Part shown: piece by piece, positions 61,379 to 64,000 of the stretch
Layout: every line of letters begins with the position of its first letter
Position numbering within the stretch: the stretch's first letter is position 1
Origin: Niastella soli
GTDB lineage: Bacteria; Bacteroidota; Bacteroidia; Chitinophagales; Chitinophagaceae
Length of the DNA: 64,000 nt
Direction: 5' to 3'
Assembly (NCBI RefSeq): GCF_017742245.1
Contig: NZ_JAGHKO010000001.1
Location: 2,943,061-3,007,060, forward strand
The notes under the pieces: generated by a model
The model's input: only the letters and a program-made list of their open reading frames with translations
Told to the model about the DNA's origin: nothing
The model's database searches: none
Translations under genes and position numbers: made by a program

Positions 61379-62887
61379 ATGAAGAAAAACCGGCTCACCC
61401 TCTATATTCTGATAGCTATGGCTGCGGGTATTATTGTGGGTTACCTGATGCATGAGTCAGGAACTGGCCACAAAATTACCTATTCCCCTGCTAAAGATTA
61501 TACGGGTAAAGACGCTATCACGTTGGTTTTGTCGGGGAAAGAGGTAGTGCAGCCGATCGAGGTTGTTAAAGATTCTGCCATCTATCGTGAAACAAAAGCG
61601 GCTCCCGGCACCTGGGTGGTGGTGGCCAATACCAACGATGCCTATGAAATTGATCAACAGGCTACGCTTAACAAAATTAAAGTTGGGCCCAGTCATGGCT
61701 CCGCCTCAATAAAAGCGATCCAGTCGTTCAGTGACAATATTAAGTTATTGACTACTATTTTCCTGCGGCTGGTTCAAATGATTATAGCACCGCTGGTTTT
61801 TTGTACCCTGGTGGTGGGCATTGCCAAACTGGGCGATCTGAAAACTGTTGGACGCGTAGGCGGCAAAGCCCTGCTGTGGTTTATTTCCGCCTCACTGGTA
61901 AGCCTGCTCATTGGAATGCTGGTAGTTAACCTGTCGAAGCCAGGGAGCGCTATATCGGGTATGGAGGACGCCGCAGGCGCCAAAGATCTGATTGGTAAAA
62001 CCCAGGAATTTTCTTTGGCTAAATTTGTGGAGCACGTATTCCCGAAAAGCGTAATAGAGTCTATGGCTACCAACGAAATACTGCAGATAGTGATCTTCAG
62101 TATTTTTTTTGGTGTGGCTATGTCGGCACTGGGAGATATTACCAAACCTGTGGTAAAAGCGCTGGATGCCGTTGCGCACGTAATTTTAAAAATGGTGGGG
62201 TATGTGATGAACTTCGCTCCCCTGGGAGTATTTGGGGCCATTGCTGCGGTAATTGCTACTAAAGGGTTGGAAGTGTTCATTTTCTATGGCAAATACCTGC
62301 TGTTCTTTTTAGTAGGTATTGCATTATTATGGGCTGTTTTATTTTCAGTGGGCTACCTGATCCTGGGAAAGCGTGTTGTCGATTTGTTAAAAAGAATTGG
62401 TTCGCCCATGCTGATTGCCTTTAGTACCACCAGCAGTGAGGCGGTATTTCCCAAACTCACGGAAGAATTGGAGCGATTTGGGTGCAAGGATAAAATAGTT
62501 TCATTCATTTTACCGTTGGGATACAGTTTCAATCTCGATGGTAGTATGATGTACATGACCTTTGCCAGTTTGGCCATTGCGCAGGCTTCGGGTATCCATC
62601 TCGACCTTGGGACTCAATTGACAATGTTGATTGTGCTGATGTTAACGAGTAAAGGAATTGCCGGGGTGCCAAGGGCATCGCTGGTAGTTGTAACTGCAAC
62701 ATGCGCCATGTTTAAAATACCACCAGAGGGTGTAGCGTTAATATTACCGATCGATCATTTTTGCGATATGTTCCGCACCATGACGAACGTAGTAGGAAAT
62801 GCACTGGCAACAAGTGTGGTTAGCAAATGGGAGGGAGAATTGAAACCTGAAATGGTACAGGCAGAACCGGTATTGGTAAACGATTAG
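61379..62887 (+). CDS. dicarboxylate/amino acid:cation symporter (DAACS family) with a periplasmic insertion
   Basis: 502 residues, longer than the usual 420-440. After the first membrane segment (about 8-24) an insertion of about 90 mostly polar residues (about 28-116) precedes FSDNIKLLTTIFLRLVQMIIAPLVFCTLVVGIAKLG, which in ordinary members follows directly. The later motifs AFSTTSSEAVFPKL (serine-rich hairpin), GYSFNLDGSMMYMT and MLTSKGIAGVPRASLVV are intact, so transport of glutamate, aspartate or C4-dicarboxylates with Na+ or H+ is likely. DedA and MFS genes follow on the same strand. Confidence 0.92.
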   Translation: MKKNRLTLYILIAMAAGIIVGYLMHESGTGHKITYSPAKDYTGKDAITLVLSGKEVVQPIEVVKDSAIYRETKAAPGTWVVVANTNDAYEIDQQATLNKIKVGPSHGSASIKAIQSFSDNIKLLTTIFLRLVQMIIAPLVFCTLVVGIAKLGDLKTVGRVGGKALLWFISASLVSLLIGMLVVNLSKPGSAISGMEDAAGAKDLIGKTQEFSLAKFVEHVFPKSVIESMATNEILQIVIFSIFFGVAMSALGDITKPVVKALDAVAHVILKMVGYVMNFAPLGVFGAIAAVIATKGLEVFIFYGKYLLFFLVGIALLWAVLFSVGYLILGKRVVDLLKRIGSPMLIAFSTTSSEAVFPKLTEELERFGCKDKIVSFILPLGYSFNLDGSMMYMTFASLAIAQASGIHLDLGTQLTMLIVLMLTSKGIAGVPRASLVVVTATCAMFKIPPEGVALILPIDHFCDMFRTMTNVVGNALATSVVSKWEGELKPEMVQAEPVLVND

Positions 62888-62917
62888 GCGAAAACAATAA
62901 CCTTACATTAAATTTTT

Positions 62918-63892
62918 ATGTTAAAACGACTGATATTTTTATTGTTGACTGTGTTGACTGTATCCGGATCCATGGCACAGCAACAAATAAGAATTCAATG
63001 TACCAATCAGTACGAAACTCCGGTTAGTAAGATAACCGTATCAGCTGGCGGTCAAACTAAAGACTATACAACTGATATGTTGGGTTTTACAACCATCACC
63101 GTAAACCCGGCCGAGCCAATTACCATTACCAGTCAGTACCATGATGAACTTTCGGTAGCTGCCGGTTCATTAAAAGACAATGCTGTACTCACCCTGCATA
63201 AATCATTTACCTGGAAAGACCTGCTGAACCCCATGTTCTATATTGTGTATGGCGGTTTTTTCCTGTTGTTGTTTATTGTATTTGCTGAAACCGGTTTGTT
63301 CGTTGGTTTCTTTTTGCCAGGCGACAGCCTGTTGTTTGTAGCTGGTATATACAGCGCCAATCTGGCCAATGACCTGTTTAGAAAAATAGGAATGGGCGGT
63401 GTCCGGTACGAATGGCTCGATCTGTTTGTACTGATCGCACTTATCTCTCTGGCCGGTATATTAGGTAATACTATAGGTTACTGGACAGGAAAAAAGATTG
63501 GTCCTACCATGTTCCACTGGCGCGACCGATTCCTGTTCAAGAAAAAATATTTATACGATGCGCATGAGTTTTATGAAAAGCATGGTGGTGGTGCAATCGT
63601 ATTCGCCCGTTTTCTGCCTATCATCAGAACGTTTGCTCCTATTGTTGCCGGTATTGTTGATATGGACAAAAAGAAGTTCTCCTTCTTCAATATGATAGGT
63701 TGCGTTGCCTGGGTATTCAGTATGATCATCGCCGGGCATTTCCTGCAAAAATGGATCTTCACCCAATTCAATTTTGACCTGAAGAAACACCTCGAACTGA
63801 TAGTTCTGGGTATTGTAATCGTAACCACTGCCCCTGTAATTATTAAATTATTATCCGGAAAAAAGAAGGTATCTCAACCCCCAACTAATTAA
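62918..63892 (+). CDS. DedA-family membrane protein with exported N-terminal beta domain
   Basis: 324 residues. A signal peptide (about 1-21, ending SMAQ) and a small beta-sandwich domain of carboxypeptidase-regulatory-like type (about 22-95) precede a DedA core: FVGFFLPGDSLLFVAGI, GNTIGYWTGKKIG, FYEKHGGGAIVFARFLPIIRTFAPIVAGI and later helices. DedA proteins of the SNARE-associated type act in lipid (undecaprenyl or phosphatidylserine-type) scrambling. The exported N-terminal domain is an uncommon addition. 30 bp after the symporter gene. Confidence 0.9.
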   Translation: MLKRLIFLLLTVLTVSGSMAQQQIRIQCTNQYETPVSKITVSAGGQTKDYTTDMLGFTTITVNPAEPITITSQYHDELSVAAGSLKDNAVLTLHKSFTWKDLLNPMFYIVYGGFFLLLFIVFAETGLFVGFFLPGDSLLFVAGIYSANLANDLFRKIGMGGVRYEWLDLFVLIALISLAGILGNTIGYWTGKKIGPTMFHWRDRFLFKKKYLYDAHEFYEKHGGGAIVFARFLPIIRTFAPIVAGIVDMDKKKFSFFNMIGCVAWVFSMIIAGHFLQKWIFTQFNFDLKKHLELIVLGIVIVTTAPVIIKLLSGKKKVSQPPTN

Positions 63893-63896
63893 TCCA

Positions 63897-64000
63897 ATGC
63901 AATCAAAACAAGTTTCTGTTTTTAGCCTGGCAGTATTGGTAGCTGCGCTGGGCTATTTTGTAGACATTTATGATCTGTTACTCTTTAGCATCATTCGGGT
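63897..64000 (+). CDS. MFS transporter, N-terminus only (cut by window edge)
   Basis: About 34 residues are visible: a short polar start then the first membrane segment LAVLVAALGYFVDIYDLLLFS, where the FxDxYD pattern matches the beginning of sugar or organic-acid porters of the major facilitator superfamily. It starts 4 bp after the DedA stop codon, so the two are co-transcribed. The substrate cannot be told from this part. Confidence 0.75.
   Translation, partial: MQSKQVSVFSLAVLVAALGYFVDIYDLLLFSIIR

Overview
The window is a chromosomal segment of a Bacteroidota bacterium, most likely of the Chitinophagaceae (Niastella/Chitinophaga type). The basis is a FecR-SusC-SusD locus, a type IX secretion sorting domain on a cellulase, TonB-dependent receptors, Bacteroidota promoter elements of the TTTG / TAnnTTTG type, weak or absent Shine-Dalgarno sequences, and intermediate GC content. 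Species assignment is inference.

Layout. 1-5.9 kb: anti-sigma factor FecR (5' cut by the window edge) with a SusC/SusD outer-membrane uptake pair. 6-19.8 kb: mixed housekeeping and stress genes: AhpD-like protein, EamA exporter, acetyltransferase, an ArsR + AHSA1 pair with two visible operators, YwbE, an alpha/beta hydrolase, an exported acetolactate decarboxylase, a PepSY-like protein, a beta-propeller, an AsmA-like protein, an MBL hydrolase divergent from an HxlR regulator, and a multidomain secreted GH5 cellulase. 20.5-23.1 kb: exported M1 aminopeptidase. 23.5-29.1 kb (minus strand): a compact five-gene operon vWA - PP2C phosphatase - kinase with Ig-like repeats and a C-terminal membrane anchor - TIR - PH-like membrane protein. 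This resembles a TerY-P triad (vWA, phosphatase, kinase) coupled to a TIR effector and is the best candidate here for an undescribed signalling or immunity system.

29.3-33.1 kb: denitrification genes for a copper nitrite reductase, a thioredoxin-like protein and a quinol-type NO reductase. A Crp/Fnr-like box precedes nirK, and a Crp/Fnr gene lies at 37.5 kb with a matching box just behind it. 33.3-38.6 kb: acetyltransferase, methionine aminopeptidase, DUF1801, DoxX and NTF2-like genes. 39.1-40.5 kb: a helicase gene that has lost its 5' part, abutting a tandem array made of tRNA 3' halves and terminators that leads up to an intact tRNA-Met(CAT).

40.7-45.8 kb: UvrD-type helicase with a Myb-like tail, a TetR gene and two SDR genes with matched TetR operators, and an AraC regulator. 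46.4-51.2 kb: a four-gene overlapping operon TonB receptor - PnuC - NadR - NamZ (DUF1343), read as nicotinamide riboside uptake and NAD salvage joined to a muramidase-type enzyme. 51.9-64 kb: aminotransferase, two DUF1573 proteins, a fused E1 alpha/beta 2-oxoacid dehydrogenase, PhzF, a DCC-family protein, YebC, an amino-acid permease, a dicarboxylate/amino acid symporter with an unusual insertion, a DedA protein with an extra N-terminal exported domain, and the start of an MFS transporter.

Intergenic regions are rich in structured repeats: two copies of a hairpin-rich element at 4.2 and 20.0-20.3 kb sharing an exact 30-bp inverted block, a strongly structured 23.2-23.4 kb region, and a family of very similar terminators.
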